Source: Burkholderiaceae bacterium
Lineage (GTDB): Bacteria; Pseudomonadota; Gammaproteobacteria; Burkholderiales; Burkholderiaceae_E
NCBI GenBank assembly: GCA_027493945.1
Contig: JAOSJU010000001.1
Span: forward strand, 372,001-436,000
Reading direction: 5' to 3'
DNA: 64,000 nt
Shown here: in pieces, positions 18,739 to 27,532 of the stretch
Layout: every line of letters starts with the position of its first letter
Position numbering within the stretch: the stretch's first letter is position 1
Position numbers and translations under genes: made by a program
Notes under the pieces: generated by a model
The model's input: the letters and a program-made list of their open reading frames with translations, nothing else
What the model was told of the DNA's origin: nothing
Databases searched by the model: none

Positions 18739-19561
18739 ATGCTGCGAAAACTGCTGGGCCTTGACCGACCCGAACCGATCGATGCCGCGCAATGGCGGCG
18801 CATCGCCGCCGACCTGCCGTTCCCCGGGTCATCTCGACGAGGCCGAGCGCCGGCTGCTGAAGAAGCAGTGCGAGGCGTTTCTCGCCGCCAAGCAGTTCAG
18901 CGGCGCCGCCGGCTTCGCGATCGACGACGGGGTGCGCATCGCGATCGCGCTGCAGGCCTGCCTGCCCGCGCTGCACCTGGGCCTGTCCGGATACCGCGAT
19001 TTCGTCGAGATCGTCGTCTATCCCGACCGCTTCGTCGCGCCGCGCAAACAGGTCGATGAAGCCGGCGTGGTCCACGAGTACGACGACGAACTGGCCGGGG
19101 AGGCGATGCAGGGCGGGCCGGTCGTGCTGTCCTGGCCCGACGCCGACCCGGCCGCCGGGCACGTCGGCTACAACGTGGTGATTCACGAATTCGTCCACAA
19201 GCTAGATATGCTCGACGGCGCGCCCGATGGCGCGCCGCCGCTGCTTGCGGGCATGCGCGAACGCTGGGCGCGCACGATGACCGAAACCTATGAAGACTTC
19301 TGCGTAAGGGTCGACCGGATCGAGGCGGCGATTCCGCGCCACGTCGATCCTGAATCCGCGGCCGCCGACGCCTGGTACGATCGCCTGCCGCTCGATCCGT
19401 ACGCCGCCACCGACCCCGGCGAGTTCTTCGCGGTCACCGCCGAGACCTTCTTCACAGCGCCGCAGGCGCTCGCGCGCGCCTACCCGGCGCTGTATGCGCT
19501 GTTTCGCGACTATTTCCGTCAAGACCCCTTGACAGGCGCCCCCGGCTTGATTCCGCGCTGA
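18739..19561 (+). CDS. mtfA: Zinc peptidase MtfA (one frameshift)
   Basis: An M90-family peptidase of about 273 residues (Mlc titration factor A), which in E. coli binds the glucose repressor Mlc and has aminopeptidase activity. The zinc motif HEFVHKLD is intact, with GEFFAVTAETFF supplying the downstream glutamate ligand. The N-terminus MLRKLLGLDRPEPID is joined to HLDEAERRLLKKQ by a one-base shift at 18822-18827. There CCCCGG replaces what is probably CCTGG; the corrected residues would read LPFLGHLDEAE, matching the conserved LPFL of the family. Divergent from relA. Confidence 0.88.
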
Positions 19562-19679
19562 CGCGCCGCCCTGCGCGAAGTCATGGCGCATCGATCGGGC
19601 GGGAAAGGGGTGCGGTGCGCCAGCAGCATGACAATGTACGCTGCAGTCTCTCGTCCCGCATCGTCCGGCGCAGATCGCT

Positions 19680-20501
19680 TCACCGCAGCCCGAAGTAGAT
19701 GTTCGCCGTCAGAAACCCTTGCTTGTTCCCGCAATCGAAGCGCTTGCCGCCGAAGCGGCAACCGAACAACCCCGGCGTTTCGATCTGCCGGGCCAGCGCG
19801 TCGGTGAGCTGGATCTCTCCGCCGCTCCCCGGCGGAAGCGTCTCGAGCGCGTCCATCACGCTCGGGTGCAGGATATAGCGCCCGACCACCGCCAACGTCG
19901 ACGGCGCCTGGTCGACCGGTGGCTTCTCGACGATCGCCCCGATGCCCATCTTGGTGCCATTGATGTGCTCCGGCTGGATGATCCCGTACTTGCTGACATC
20001 GGCCCCGGGCACCTGCTCGATCGCCACCACGCTGCCACCGGTGTCCTGCGCGACCGGCAGCATCTGCCGCAGCACGCCTTCCGGATAGCCGTCGATCAGG
20101 TCGTCGGGCAGCAGCACCGCGAAGTGCTCGTCGGGGCCGATCATCGGCCGCGCGCACAGCACCGCGTGGCCGAGCCCGAGCGGCGCGTGCTGGCGCACGA
20201 AGATCGCCTTGACGTGCGAAGGCAGGATGTCGCGCACCGCCGCCAGTGCCTCCAGCTTGCCCTTGGCCTCGAGTTCCATCTCGAGTTCGGGATTGCGGTC
20301 GAAGTAGTCCTCCACCGCCCGCTTGCTGCGGCCGGTCACGAAGATCAGCGTGTCGCAACCGGCCTCGATCGCCTCGTCGACCGCGTACTGGATGATCGGG
20401 CGGTCGACGATCGGCAGCATCTCCTTCGGGATCGACTTCGTGGCGGGCAGGAAGCGGGTGCCCGGGCCCGCGACCGGAAATACAGCCTTCTTCAGTTGCA
20501 T
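19680..20501 (-). CDS. galU: UTP-glucose-1-phosphate uridylyltransferase
   Basis: A 273-residue nucleotidyltransferase that makes UDP-glucose for polysaccharide and lipopolysaccharide synthesis. The N-terminal signature AVFPVAGPGTRFLPATKSIP has proline where GalU usually has leucine (GLGTR). KEMLPIVDRPIIQYAVDEA and the C-terminal TANIYFGLR are typical, and FDCGNKQGFL follows. Length is slightly below the usual 290-300. The ATG at 20501 is preferred over an in-frame TTG at 20513; neither has a clear ribosome site. It stands alone between mtfA and the PIN gene. Confidence 0.94.
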   Translation of the reverse strand: MQLKKAVFPVAGPGTRFLPATKSIPKEMLPIVDRPIIQYAVDEAIEAGCDTLIFVTGRSKRAVEDYFDRNPELEMELEAKGKLEALAAVRDILPSHVKAIFVRQHAPLGLGHAVLCARPMIGPDEHFAVLLPDDLIDGYPEGVLRQMLPVAQDTGGSVVAIEQVPGADVSKYGIIQPEHINGTKMGIGAIVEKPPVDQAPSTLAVVGRYILHPSVMDALETLPPGSGGEIQLTDALARQIETPGLFGCRFGGKRFDCGNKQGFLTANIYFGLR

Positions 20502-20762
20502 GCAATCGGCCAACAGTGTGAGAAGTGCAGCGAATCTTCACACAGCCGACACCTGCCTGCACGACGATTGCGTCACATCCAGGCCGGTTTGACCCCGCTG
20601 CGGCCCGTACGCAGTCACGTCCCCGTCGCGCCGTGTCGAAGGGTGCCCTGGCGGCCTGCCCGACTCGGTCGACATCCTCGGCGAGGCGAGGGATCGCCGT
20701 TGAGTGCGCGCATCGCATCGAGCAAACGGCTGATCGTCGCCGAACCTCCGCCGGCGTTCAGG

Positions 20763-21149
20763 GTGCGCCTTCCGCTCACCCTCGACTGCAGCGTGCTTGC
20801 AGCACTGGTGTTGGCGGAGCCGCGCGCCGACGAATCGAGCGCCATGAGCGTCAACCGTGAACTCCACGCCCCCGCCGTGATCGATTACGAGATCGTCAAC
20901 GTTGCCACGCGCAAGGCGAGCGTCGGGAACCGGGACCAGATCGCATCGGCGCTGCGGTTGTACGCCGAACTCTCCGTGGGGCTTCATCCGATCGATCTCG
21001 TCGAGACGTTCGCGATCGCCCGACGGTATGCCATCAGCGCCTGTGACCCTGCGTACCTGTGGCTTGCCGGCGATCTGCGAACGCCGCTCGCCACCTTCGA
21101 CGCCCGGCTCGGCCAGGCGGCACGGAAGTATCCCGGCTCGCTGCAATAA
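20763..21149 (+). CDS. PIN-domain protein, VapC-like ribonuclease
   Basis: A 128-residue PIN domain. All four acidic residues expected for metal binding are present: Asp in LTLDCSVL, Glu in IDYEIVN, Asp in SACDPAYL and Asp in ATFDARL. VapC toxins of this size cleave tRNA or rRNA and pair with an upstream antitoxin. Here I recognise no antitoxin in the 260 bp upstream. The start is uncertain: GTG 20763 places the first strand directly at the N-terminus, and an in-frame TTG at 20700 is possible. It may be a solitary toxin remnant or its partner may be damaged by an indel. Confidence 0.7.
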   Translation: MRLPLTLDCSVLAALVLAEPRADESSAMSVNRELHAPAVIDYEIVNVATRKASVGNRDQIASALRLYAELSVGLHPIDLVETFAIARRYAISACDPAYLWLAGDLRTPLATFDARLGQAARKYPGSLQ

Positions 21150-21152
21150 GCC

Positions 21153-21188
21153 AGGAGTTCGTCGGAGCATCGACTCCGACGGGCTCCT
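21153..21188. terminator. Hairpin between PIN gene and end of Tad operon
   Basis: AGGAGTTCGTCGGAG (21153-21167) pairs with CTCCGACGGGCTCCT (21174-21188) around a CATCGA loop, with a small internal mismatch. It lies between two convergent stop codons and could end transcription in both directions. No strong T run follows. Confidence 0.55.
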
Positions 21189-22296
21189 ACGTGCACGCCC
21201 CGGGCACCGAGAACGTCCGCTCGCCGCCGATCCCCAGCCAGCCGCTGTCGGCGCGGCTGCGACTGCCATCGCTGTCCACGCTCGCCGCCACCGGGCCGTC
21301 GCTTGCGGCTGCTACGGTCGGCACGGGCGGCGCCGGCAACACGGCCGACTCGGGAGGCCCAGGCGGCACCGAGGGCAGCGTGCCATCGGCGCCCGCCATC
21401 GTCGGCCCCGCCACGCTCCCGAAAACCGGCGATTCCGTCCGGTGCGGCGTCATCGCGCTTTGCCGCGCCGGGCTCTGCATGCGGATCGTCGCGGCTGCGC
21501 GCACCGGCCAGCGCGGCACCGGGTTGCCCGCCGCGTCGGGCGCCAGGTAGAACGGGCAGGTCCAGGTGCGCGGCGCGCCGATCGGCGCGGGGATGCCGAG
21601 GTCGATCGCGCCGAGCCGGCGCCCCGACGGCGCCGCGCAGCCATCGGCGATGCGCATCACCCACACCGCAATGCGACCCACGAGCGGCACGCTCATCGGC
21701 ACGCCGTAGCGCAGCTCCAGCTTCAGCAGGTTCGCGTCGTTCAGCGTCTGCAGCGAACGCGCGCCGATCGGCTCTTCGCCGCGCATGCCGGCGACCCCGC
21801 CAGCCGGCTGGCGCAGCGAGGCCCACTGCAGGCTGTCGTTGGGAATCTCGACCAGACTCGTCACCGGATAGCCGGCCGCATCGCGCGCCGGTTCACCCCA
21901 GTCGCCGAAGCTCTCCACCGTGGGAGCGAGCTGGCGCCAGACGATCCAGCCCGCGGCGATCGCCTGCCGCAGCTGCGCGTTCGATGCGGCGACCGCCGCG
22001 GCCCAGGGGCGGCTCGCGTCGACGCCGAACCAGAACGGCATCAATCCGCGGGCGAGCCCGGCCTCGATCGCATCGGGGCGCGCCTGGGCGACGCTGCCGG
22101 CGCGCGCAGCTTCGAGCAGCGCATATTCGAGCGCGGTGCGCGCATGAAACAGCAGTGCCCACTGCAGCGCGCCCAGCCCGAGCAGCAGCACGATCGGCAC
22201 CGCGACCAGCGTCTCGACGAAGGCGGTGCCGCGCGCTGCGGACCGCGCAGGCGCTCTCGCCGGCCGCCCCGTCTTCGTTCGGCGCGCAATCCTCAT
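21187..22296 (-). CDS. TadE-like pseudopilin with proline-rich C-terminus
   Basis: A 369-residue membrane-anchored protein, last gene of the Tad operon. Near residue 22 it has the prepilin-peptidase type motif G|TAFVET followed by the hydrophobic stretch LVAVPIVLLLGLGALQWALL, which is the TadE layout (glutamate at +5). The middle is a hydrophilic periplasmic domain and the last 100 residues are rich in Pro, Ala and Ser. TadE is normally 130-200 residues, so this one has a long extra domain. Its ATG overlaps the stop of the TPR gene by 4 bp. Confidence 0.75.
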   Translation of the reverse strand: MRIARRTKTGRPARAPARSAARGTAFVETLVAVPIVLLLGLGALQWALLFHARTALEYALLEAARAGSVAQARPDAIEAGLARGLMPFWFGVDASRPWAAAVAASNAQLRQAIAAGWIVWRQLAPTVESFGDWGEPARDAAGYPVTSLVEIPNDSLQWASLRQPAGGVAGMRGEEPIGARSLQTLNDANLLKLELRYGVPMSVPLVGRIAVWVMRIADGCAAPSGRRLGAIDLGIPAPIGAPRTWTCPFYLAPDAAGNPVPRWPVRAAATIRMQSPARQSAMTPHRTESPVFGSVAGPTMAGADGTLPSVPPGPPESAVLPAPPVPTVAAASDGPVAASVDSDGSRSRADSGWLGIGGERTFSVPGACT

Positions 22297-23111
22297 GGCC
22301 GCGGTGCTCCACGGATGTAGTCGACGCGCGGCAGCTCGGAATCGGGCTCGCTGCGCGGCGGCGCCTCACGCGAGGGCGCTGCGCGCGACGGCGCGCGCGG
22401 GGCGGGCGCCGAAGACTGCACCGCGGTGTGCTTGTCTGGCGGCGCGAACGCTTCGAGACGCCGCCGCGCCGCAGCCACCGCCGCCGACAGGGGCTCGCGC
22501 GGCCCCGTGGCCGTCGCGGGAGGACCGATGCGTTCGAGCTGGCGCAGTGCCTGCTGCGCCAGCTCCAGGTTGATGATCGCCAGGTTGTAGAGCGCCTTGG
22601 CGCGCAGCGCCGGGTCGAAGCCTTCGCCGCCGGAGCGCGCCGCCGCGCGGCGGTACGCGCCCAGCGCCTTGAACCAGTCGCGGCGTTGCTGGTGCAGGTT
22701 GCCGATGCGCAGCCAGGCGAGCGCGTGATCGGCGTCGAGCGCCACCACCCGCTCGAAGGCCGCGAGCGCCGCGTCGCTGCGCCGGGCGCGATAGGCCGCC
22801 TCCCCGTCGCCCAGCAAGCGCGCGAGATCGCCGGAAGCGGCCGCGGCAGCCTCGGGCGTTTGCGAACTGCCGGACAGCGAGCCAGCAGCGGACGGGGACG
22901 CCGCCTTGCGTGCCGAAGCGGCGTCGGAGATCGGCGCGGTCTGTGCCGCCGTCTCGATCGACGGCATCGTTTGCGCGGCCTGCGCGGCCTGCGTCGCCTG
23001 CGTCGCCTGTGTGGCGCAGGCGCCAAGCGTTGCTGCGGCAGTCGCGGCGGCCATCAGCATCCCGCGCCTTGCAGGTCCTGTTGCGAAACGCCAATCGATG
23101 GCAAGTCTCAT
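22293..23111 (-). CDS. TPR lipoprotein, TadD-like
   Basis: A 272-residue secreted protein with a signal peptide ending in the lipobox-like TLGAC near residue 32, so probably an outer-membrane lipoprotein. A short repetitive stretch (ATQATQATQAAQ) follows the cysteine, coded by tandem 9-bp repeats near 22978-23013. The central 100 residues contain TPR-type helices (GEAAYRARRSDAALAAFERV and AWLRIGNLHQQRRDWFKALG). TadD proteins in Tad loci are lipoproteins with TPRs that help assemble the secretin. Coupled by ATGA overlaps to DUF192 upstream and TadE downstream. Confidence 0.78.
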   Translation of the reverse strand: MRLAIDWRFATGPARRGMLMAAATAAATLGACATQATQATQAAQAAQTMPSIETAAQTAPISDAASARKAASPSAAGSLSGSSQTPEAAAAASGDLARLLGDGEAAYRARRSDAALAAFERVVALDADHALAWLRIGNLHQQRRDWFKALGAYRRAAARSGGEGFDPALRAKALYNLAIINLELAQQALRQLERIGPPATATGPREPLSAAVAAARRRLEAFAPPDKHTAVQSSAPAPRAPSRAAPSREAPPRSEPDSELPRVDYIRGAPRP

Positions 23112-23524
23112 CGATCCTCTCCCTGTGGAGCATCGAAACCGGATTCCTCCGTTCCTTTCGCGCCCGCCCATTCGAGCCGCGTGCCTGCGCGCAGCCCGAT
23201 GCGCGCCGCCTCGCCGGCGCGCAGTTCGAGCACCCTGCGCGAGCCCGGGCCGATGCGGATGCGCCGCGGCGGCACCGCCGCCTCGATGCGCTGCACGACC
23301 ATGCAGGCCGACACGAAGACGAGGTCGAGCGAATCGGGCACGCCGAAGGTGTGCACCGCCGAGCAGGGCTCGATCCACAGGCCCTGCCCGACCGCCGGCG
23401 CCGCGCGCCCGATGAGCCCGCGCAGCCGCGCGAGGAAACTGCACGCCCGGGCCACGCGGATGCGCGCCCGGCGTCCGTCGCGGCCGGCGAAATGCAGCTC
23501 CTGCGTGCTGGCGCCGCCCCTCAC
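23108..23524 (-). CDS. DUF192 domain protein inside the Tad operon
   Basis: A 138-residue DUF192 protein. The family core is visible as RLRGLIGR, GLWIEPCSAVHTFGV and LDLVFVSACMVVQ, followed by RRVLELRAGEAARIGL. DUF192 proteins are small, often secreted, of unknown biochemical role. No signal peptide is seen here. The GTG start at 23524 overlaps the tadC stop by 4 bp and its stop overlaps the next ATG by 4 bp, so it is clearly part of the operon, an uncommon partner for Tad genes. Confidence 0.78.
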   Translation of the reverse strand: MRGGASTQELHFAGRDGRRARIRVARACSFLARLRGLIGRAAPAVGQGLWIEPCSAVHTFGVPDSLDLVFVSACMVVQRIEAAVPPRRIRIGPGSRRVLELRAGEAARIGLRAGTRLEWAGAKGTEESGFDAPQGEDR

Positions 23525-24397
23525 AGCACGCCCTCGCTCAACAACTGGTGCACCACCGGAAAGAGCAGGATCGCGAAGGTGCCCGGAAAGATGCACAGCA
23601 CCAGCGGAAACAGCATCTTCACCGGCGCCTCCATCGCGAGCCGCTCGGCGCGCAGGAAGCGCTCGGTGCGCCGCTGTTCGGCCTGTGCGCGCAGAATCGG
23701 CGCCAGGCTCGCGCCCTGCCGTTCGGCCGCCAGCAGCGCGGCCACCACGCTCGAGACGGCCGGCACCGCGAGCCGGGCCGCAAGCGCGTGCAGCGCCTCG
23801 TGACGCGGCTGGCCGGCACGCACGTCGCGCAGCAGGCGCCGCCACTCGTCGCGCAGCGGCCCCGGCGGCCCGTGCTGCGCGGCCTGGCCCAGCGCCGCGC
23901 CCAGGTTCAGACCGGCCTCGACGGCCAGCGTGATCAGGTCGATGTCGTGCGGCAGCTGCCTGAGGATCGCGTGGCGGCGCCGCGCGGCCCGGTCGCGCAA
24001 CGCGATCCGAGGCAGGGCTGCCCCGAGCAGCGCGGCCGGCGCGCCGAGCCAGGCGGGAAGCGCGCCGCTCGCCCGGGCGATCAGCACCACGAAAGCCCCA
24101 GCGGCCGCAGCCACCACCTGTGCCGCGATCAGCTCCTGTGGAGCGAGCACGCGATCGAGCCCCGCCCGGGCCAGCAGCTCACGAAGGCGTTCGTACTGCA
24201 GGGCGCTCATCGGCCTTTTCGCCAGCGGGGCGAGCCGGCGCACCAGTGGCCGGGGCGGGGCGCCACAGCGGCGGCAGCGCGGCAGCGGGAGCAAGAGGCC
24301 GCGGCAGCGGCCGGCTCCAGGCGCTCGCCAGCGCGGCGAGCAGCGCCAGCATCGCGACGAAGATCGCCGCCAGCGACAGCAGCAGCCAGGCGTTCAT
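23521..24397 (-). CDS. tadC: Tad inner-membrane protein TadC (one frameshift)
   Basis: A type II secretion F-domain protein of about 291 residues, one of two polytopic platform proteins of the Tad pilus machine. The N-terminus MNAWLLLSLAAIFVAMLALL is a membrane segment. After an extra base in the G-rich stretch 24220-24265 the frame continues as LVRRLAPLAKRPMSALQY and the F domain LPHDIDLITLAVEAGLNLGA, ending in a hydrophobic MLFPLVLCIFPGTFAILLFP segment. Start overlaps the tadB stop (ATGA). Confidence 0.85.
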
Positions 24398-25259
24398 ACG
24401 TCGATCGCCACGATGCGGCGGATCATCGCGACGCCCGCCGCCTGCAGCGCGATCACTGTCGCCGACACCGCCCAGCCCTGCCGGTATCGACCAGCGCACG
24501 CATCGCCACCGGCTCGACCAGAAACAGCAGCGCGGCCAGCACCGCCGGAAGCGTTCCCATCACCCAGGCCTGCAGGCGCCCTTGCGCGGTCAGCGCGCGG
24601 ATCTTGCCCTCGATCGCGAGCTTGCGCCGCATCGCCTCGGCGAGCGACTCGAGCGTGGCGGCCATGCTGCCGCCCGACTCGGCGCCGATGCGCAGCGCGG
24701 AGGCGAACAGCGTCGTCTCCTCGATCGGCATGCGACGCGCGAGCCCGCCCAGCGCCTCGTCGAGTGCGACGCCGAGCCGCTGCTCGCGCAACAGCAGCCC
24801 GATCTCCTGGCGTGCCGGCAGTTCGATCTCGGCGGCAGCTTGCGCGAGCGCCTGCCCCAGGCCGCTGCCGGCGCGCAGGCCGCCCGCCACCAGCATCAGC
24901 AGGTCGGGCATCTGCTGTCGAAACGCCTCGATCCGGCACCGCCGCAGCCGGCGCAGCAGCAGCGACGGCAGCGCACCGGCGGCGAGCGCCACCAGCAGTG
25001 CGGGTTGCCAGTGCCCGGTGAGCACCCAGGCCGCCAGCGCCGCGGCGGCGGTCGCCAGATGCTGCAGCACGAACAGGCGCGCGGTGTCGACGAACAGGAA
25101 GGATTCGCGCATGCGCACTCCGATCGCGCGCTCGAAGCGCTCGCGATGCTGGCGCGCGAACCGCCGCCCGAGCAGCGTGCCCAGCGCGAGCAGCGCAGCG
25201 GCGCCCGCGAACACCGCGAACAGCACCAGCCACAAGCCGCTCCATGGACCCGTCGTCAT
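24394..25259 (-). CDS. tadB: Tad inner-membrane protein TadB (one frameshift)
   Basis: A type II secretion F-domain protein of about 288 residues. An N-terminal membrane segment (LWLVLFAVFAGAAALLALG) is followed by a hydrophobic hairpin, the F domain (FRQQMPDLLMLVAGGLRAGS, then LFASALRIGAESGGSMAATL) and C-terminal membrane segments. Near 24477-24482 a base is missing where the repaired sequence would contain CCAGG; the corrected C-terminus reads TGQGWAVSATVIALQAAG and ends IRRIVAIDV, as in other TadB proteins. Coupled to cpaF and tadC by 4-bp overlaps. Confidence 0.88.
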
Positions 25260-27019
25260 TTCGCCTCCCCGAAGATCGACAGGTCGCAGTCCGCGCCTTC
25301 GTCGCGCAGGCGCTCGTAGAACTGCGGCAAGTTGTCGCAGCCGGTAAAGCGCCCGCCCGCCGCGCCGGTCGAAGCGCGCCGGTCGAAGCGGAACAGCGGC
25401 TGCATCAGCACGCGCTGGCCCTCGAGGCCGGTGAACTCGGCGATCTCCACCACGCGGCGGCGGCCGTCCGGCATTCGCGCCTGGTGCACCACGATGTCGA
25501 TCGCCGCCGCGATCTGCTCGCGGATCGCGAGCACCGGCATCTCGACGTCGGCCATCAGCACCATCGTCTCGAGGCGCGAAACCACGTCTCGCGGGCTGTT
25601 CGCGTGCACCGTGGTGAGCGATCCGTCGTGCCCGGTGTTCATCGCCTGCAGCATGTCGATTGCCTCGCCCCCGCGGCATTCGCCGACCACGATGCGGTCG
25701 GGGCGCATGCGCAGCGCGTTGCGCACCAGGTCGCGGATCGTCACCTGCCCGCGGCCCTCGGCGTTGGCCGGCCGCGCCTCCAGGCTCACGCGGTGCGCGT
25801 GCGCGAGGCGCAGCTCGGCTGCGTCTTCGATCGTGACGACCCGCTCGTCCGGCGGAATGAGGTTCGACAGCAGGTTCAGCAGCGTGGTCTTGCCCGAACC
25901 GGTGCCTCCGCAGACGACGACGTTGCGCCGCGAACGCACGCACATCGCGAGGAAGTCGAGCATCGGCTGCGACAGCGAGCCGATCGCGACCAGATCCTGC
26001 GGCCCGTACAGGCGGTGATTGAAGCGGCGGATCGTGATCGACGGCCCGCGAAGCGCCAGCGGCGCGATCACCGCGTTCACCCGCGAGCCGTCGGGCAGGC
26101 GCGCGTCGACCATCGGAGAGCCTTCGTCCACCCGGCGCCCCACCGGCGTGACGATCCGGTCTATCGTCGCGCGCACCGCGTCCTCGCCGGTGAACGCGGC
26201 GTCGGCGCGCTCGAGGCGCCCGTCGCGCTCCACGTAGATCTCGTCGGGCGCGTTGACCATGATCTCGGTGATCGTGTCGTCGCGCAGCAGCGGCTCGAGA
26301 GGGCCCAGGCCGACCGCCTCGTCGAGCACCTCGCCCACCAGCCGCTCGCGATCGAGCCTCGGCGGCAGCGCCTGTTCGTCCTGGAGCAACTCGCGCAGCA
26401 GCTGCTCGACCTGCTGCCGAAGCTGCCCGGCGCTCAGCTGCCGGATGTCCTGGCGACGCAGGTCGATGGCGGCCAGCAGACGCCGGTGCAGCAGTCGGCG
26501 CCATTCCAGGTCTGCGCTCGCGCCAGCGCGAGGGCCTGTGTCGCGCATGGCGGCCGGCGGCCGGGTGCCGCGCAGCGCATCGCGGTGCCGATCGAAGCAG
26601 GCATCGTTGCCTGCACCCGCGTTCGGAACGGCGTGTCCTTCGGCCTGCGCAGCGGCGTTCGCGCCGCCCTGCGCATCGCCCTGCGCATCCGCGTTCGCAT
26701 CGACCGCCATGTCGGCGCCCGCCCCACCGGCCTGCGGGTGCACCCGAAGCCGATACCCCGCGATTGCGATCTCGTCGTCATCGGCCAGCGGCGCGTATTC
26801 GACGATGCGCTCGCCGTTCACCCAGGTGCCGCCCAGGCTGCCCCGATCCACCAGCTTGAAGCCGCGCTCGATGCGGTGAATCTCGGCATGCAGCCGTGCT
26901 ACGCGCCAGCCCGCGAGCCTCACCTCGCTGTCGGCCTGCCGCCCGATGCGGCTCGGAAAGCGCGCCAGCTGCAATTCCCTGGGCAGGTCACCCTGCGCTT
27001 CGACAATCATCGTGAGCAT
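25256..27019 (-). CDS. cpaF: FHA domain fused to CpaF/TadA pilus ATPase
   Basis: A 587-residue hybrid. Residues 1-95 form an FHA domain (SRIGR at 23-27, RLHAEIH near 44, GTWVNGE near 65-70), which binds phosphothreonine peptides. A flexible Ala/Gly/Asp linker (95-170) leads to the CpaF ATPase with Walker A GGTGSGKTT at 371-379, Asp boxes around IEDAAELRL and a late Walker B (PDRIVVGECRGGE). CpaF drives assembly of Flp pili. The fusion means pilus ATPase activity or placement may answer to protein phosphorylation. ATG 27019 has GAGGAG upstream. The 5' side is a 513-bp gap holding a giant inverted repeat. Confidence 0.9.
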   Translation of the reverse strand: MLTMIVEAQGDLPRELQLARFPSRIGRQADSEVRLAGWRVARLHAEIHRIERGFKLVDRGSLGGTWVNGERIVEYAPLADDDEIAIAGYRLRVHPQAGGAGADMAVDANADAQGDAQGGANAAAQAEGHAVPNAGAGNDACFDRHRDALRGTRPPAAMRDTGPRAGASADLEWRRLLHRRLLAAIDLRRQDIRQLSAGQLRQQVEQLLRELLQDEQALPPRLDRERLVGEVLDEAVGLGPLEPLLRDDTITEIMVNAPDEIYVERDGRLERADAAFTGEDAVRATIDRIVTPVGRRVDEGSPMVDARLPDGSRVNAVIAPLALRGPSITIRRFNHRLYGPQDLVAIGSLSQPMLDFLAMCVRSRRNVVVCGGTGSGKTTLLNLLSNLIPPDERVVTIEDAAELRLAHAHRVSLEARPANAEGRGQVTIRDLVRNALRMRPDRIVVGECRGGEAIDMLQAMNTGHDGSLTTVHANSPRDVVSRLETMVLMADVEMPVLAIREQIAAAIDIVVHQARMPDGRRRVVEIAEFTGLEGQRVLMQPLFRFDRRASTGAAGGRFTGCDNLPQFYERLRDEGADCDLSIFGEAK

Positions 27020-27080
27020 GTCATCGACTCCTCGGTCTCTTTGCAGGCTTCCGGATGCGGCGTGCAGCGGCGTTGCCTTC

Positions 27081-27499
27081 GCGTCAGGGGGCGGCAATGC
27101 CGCGCAGCGCAGGGCCCCATGGGCTGCGCCGGGCCGCGGGCTCGCGCAGCGAGGCTGGCGGCGGGCGCCCGCTGCGCCCTGGGCCCCTTTCGGCGCAGCG
27201 CTGTCTGCGGCGCCGAGCAGCGCAGCCTCGGGGGCGGCGCGCGAAGCGCGCTTCGTACATCTGACTTGCGGCGCCCTGTTTGAACGAAGCGAGCGCAGCG
27301 AGCGAAGTGAGTTGCGCCGCACGACCCCGAGGTGAGCGGCACAGGGAAGTCGGTGCGAAGCACCGACCGCCGCGGCCAGCGCTGCGCCGAAAGGGGCCCA
27401 GGGCGCAGCGGGCGCCCGCCGCCAGCCTCGCTGCGCGAGCCCGCGGCCCGGCGCAGCCCATGGGGCCCTGCGCTGCGCGGCATTGCCGCCCCCTGACGC
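27081..27499. repeat. Giant inverted repeat IR3 (perfect 123-bp arms) inside Tad operon
   Basis: Arms 27081-27203 and 27377-27499 are exact reverse complements over 123 bp. The 173-bp core (27204-27376) is structured: CCTCGGGG pairs with CCCCGAGG at a distance, GTCGGTGC-GAA-GCACCGAC forms a perfect hairpin near 27349-27367, and a GCGCGAAGCGCGC hairpin lies near 27238-27251. The core differs in sequence from those of IR1 and IR2. It sits in the 513-bp gap between cpaC and cpaF, all on the minus strand, so it would be transcribed in the operon mRNA. No credible gene lies inside. Confidence 0.9.
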
Positions 27500-27532
27500 G
27501 ACGCACCGACGTCGAACTGCAACGCTCTCATC

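Noticed and set aside
27081..27499. Retron or attC/integron site
   Set aside because: No reverse transcriptase or integrase is nearby and the arms are far longer and more perfect than those of attC sites or msr/msd structures.
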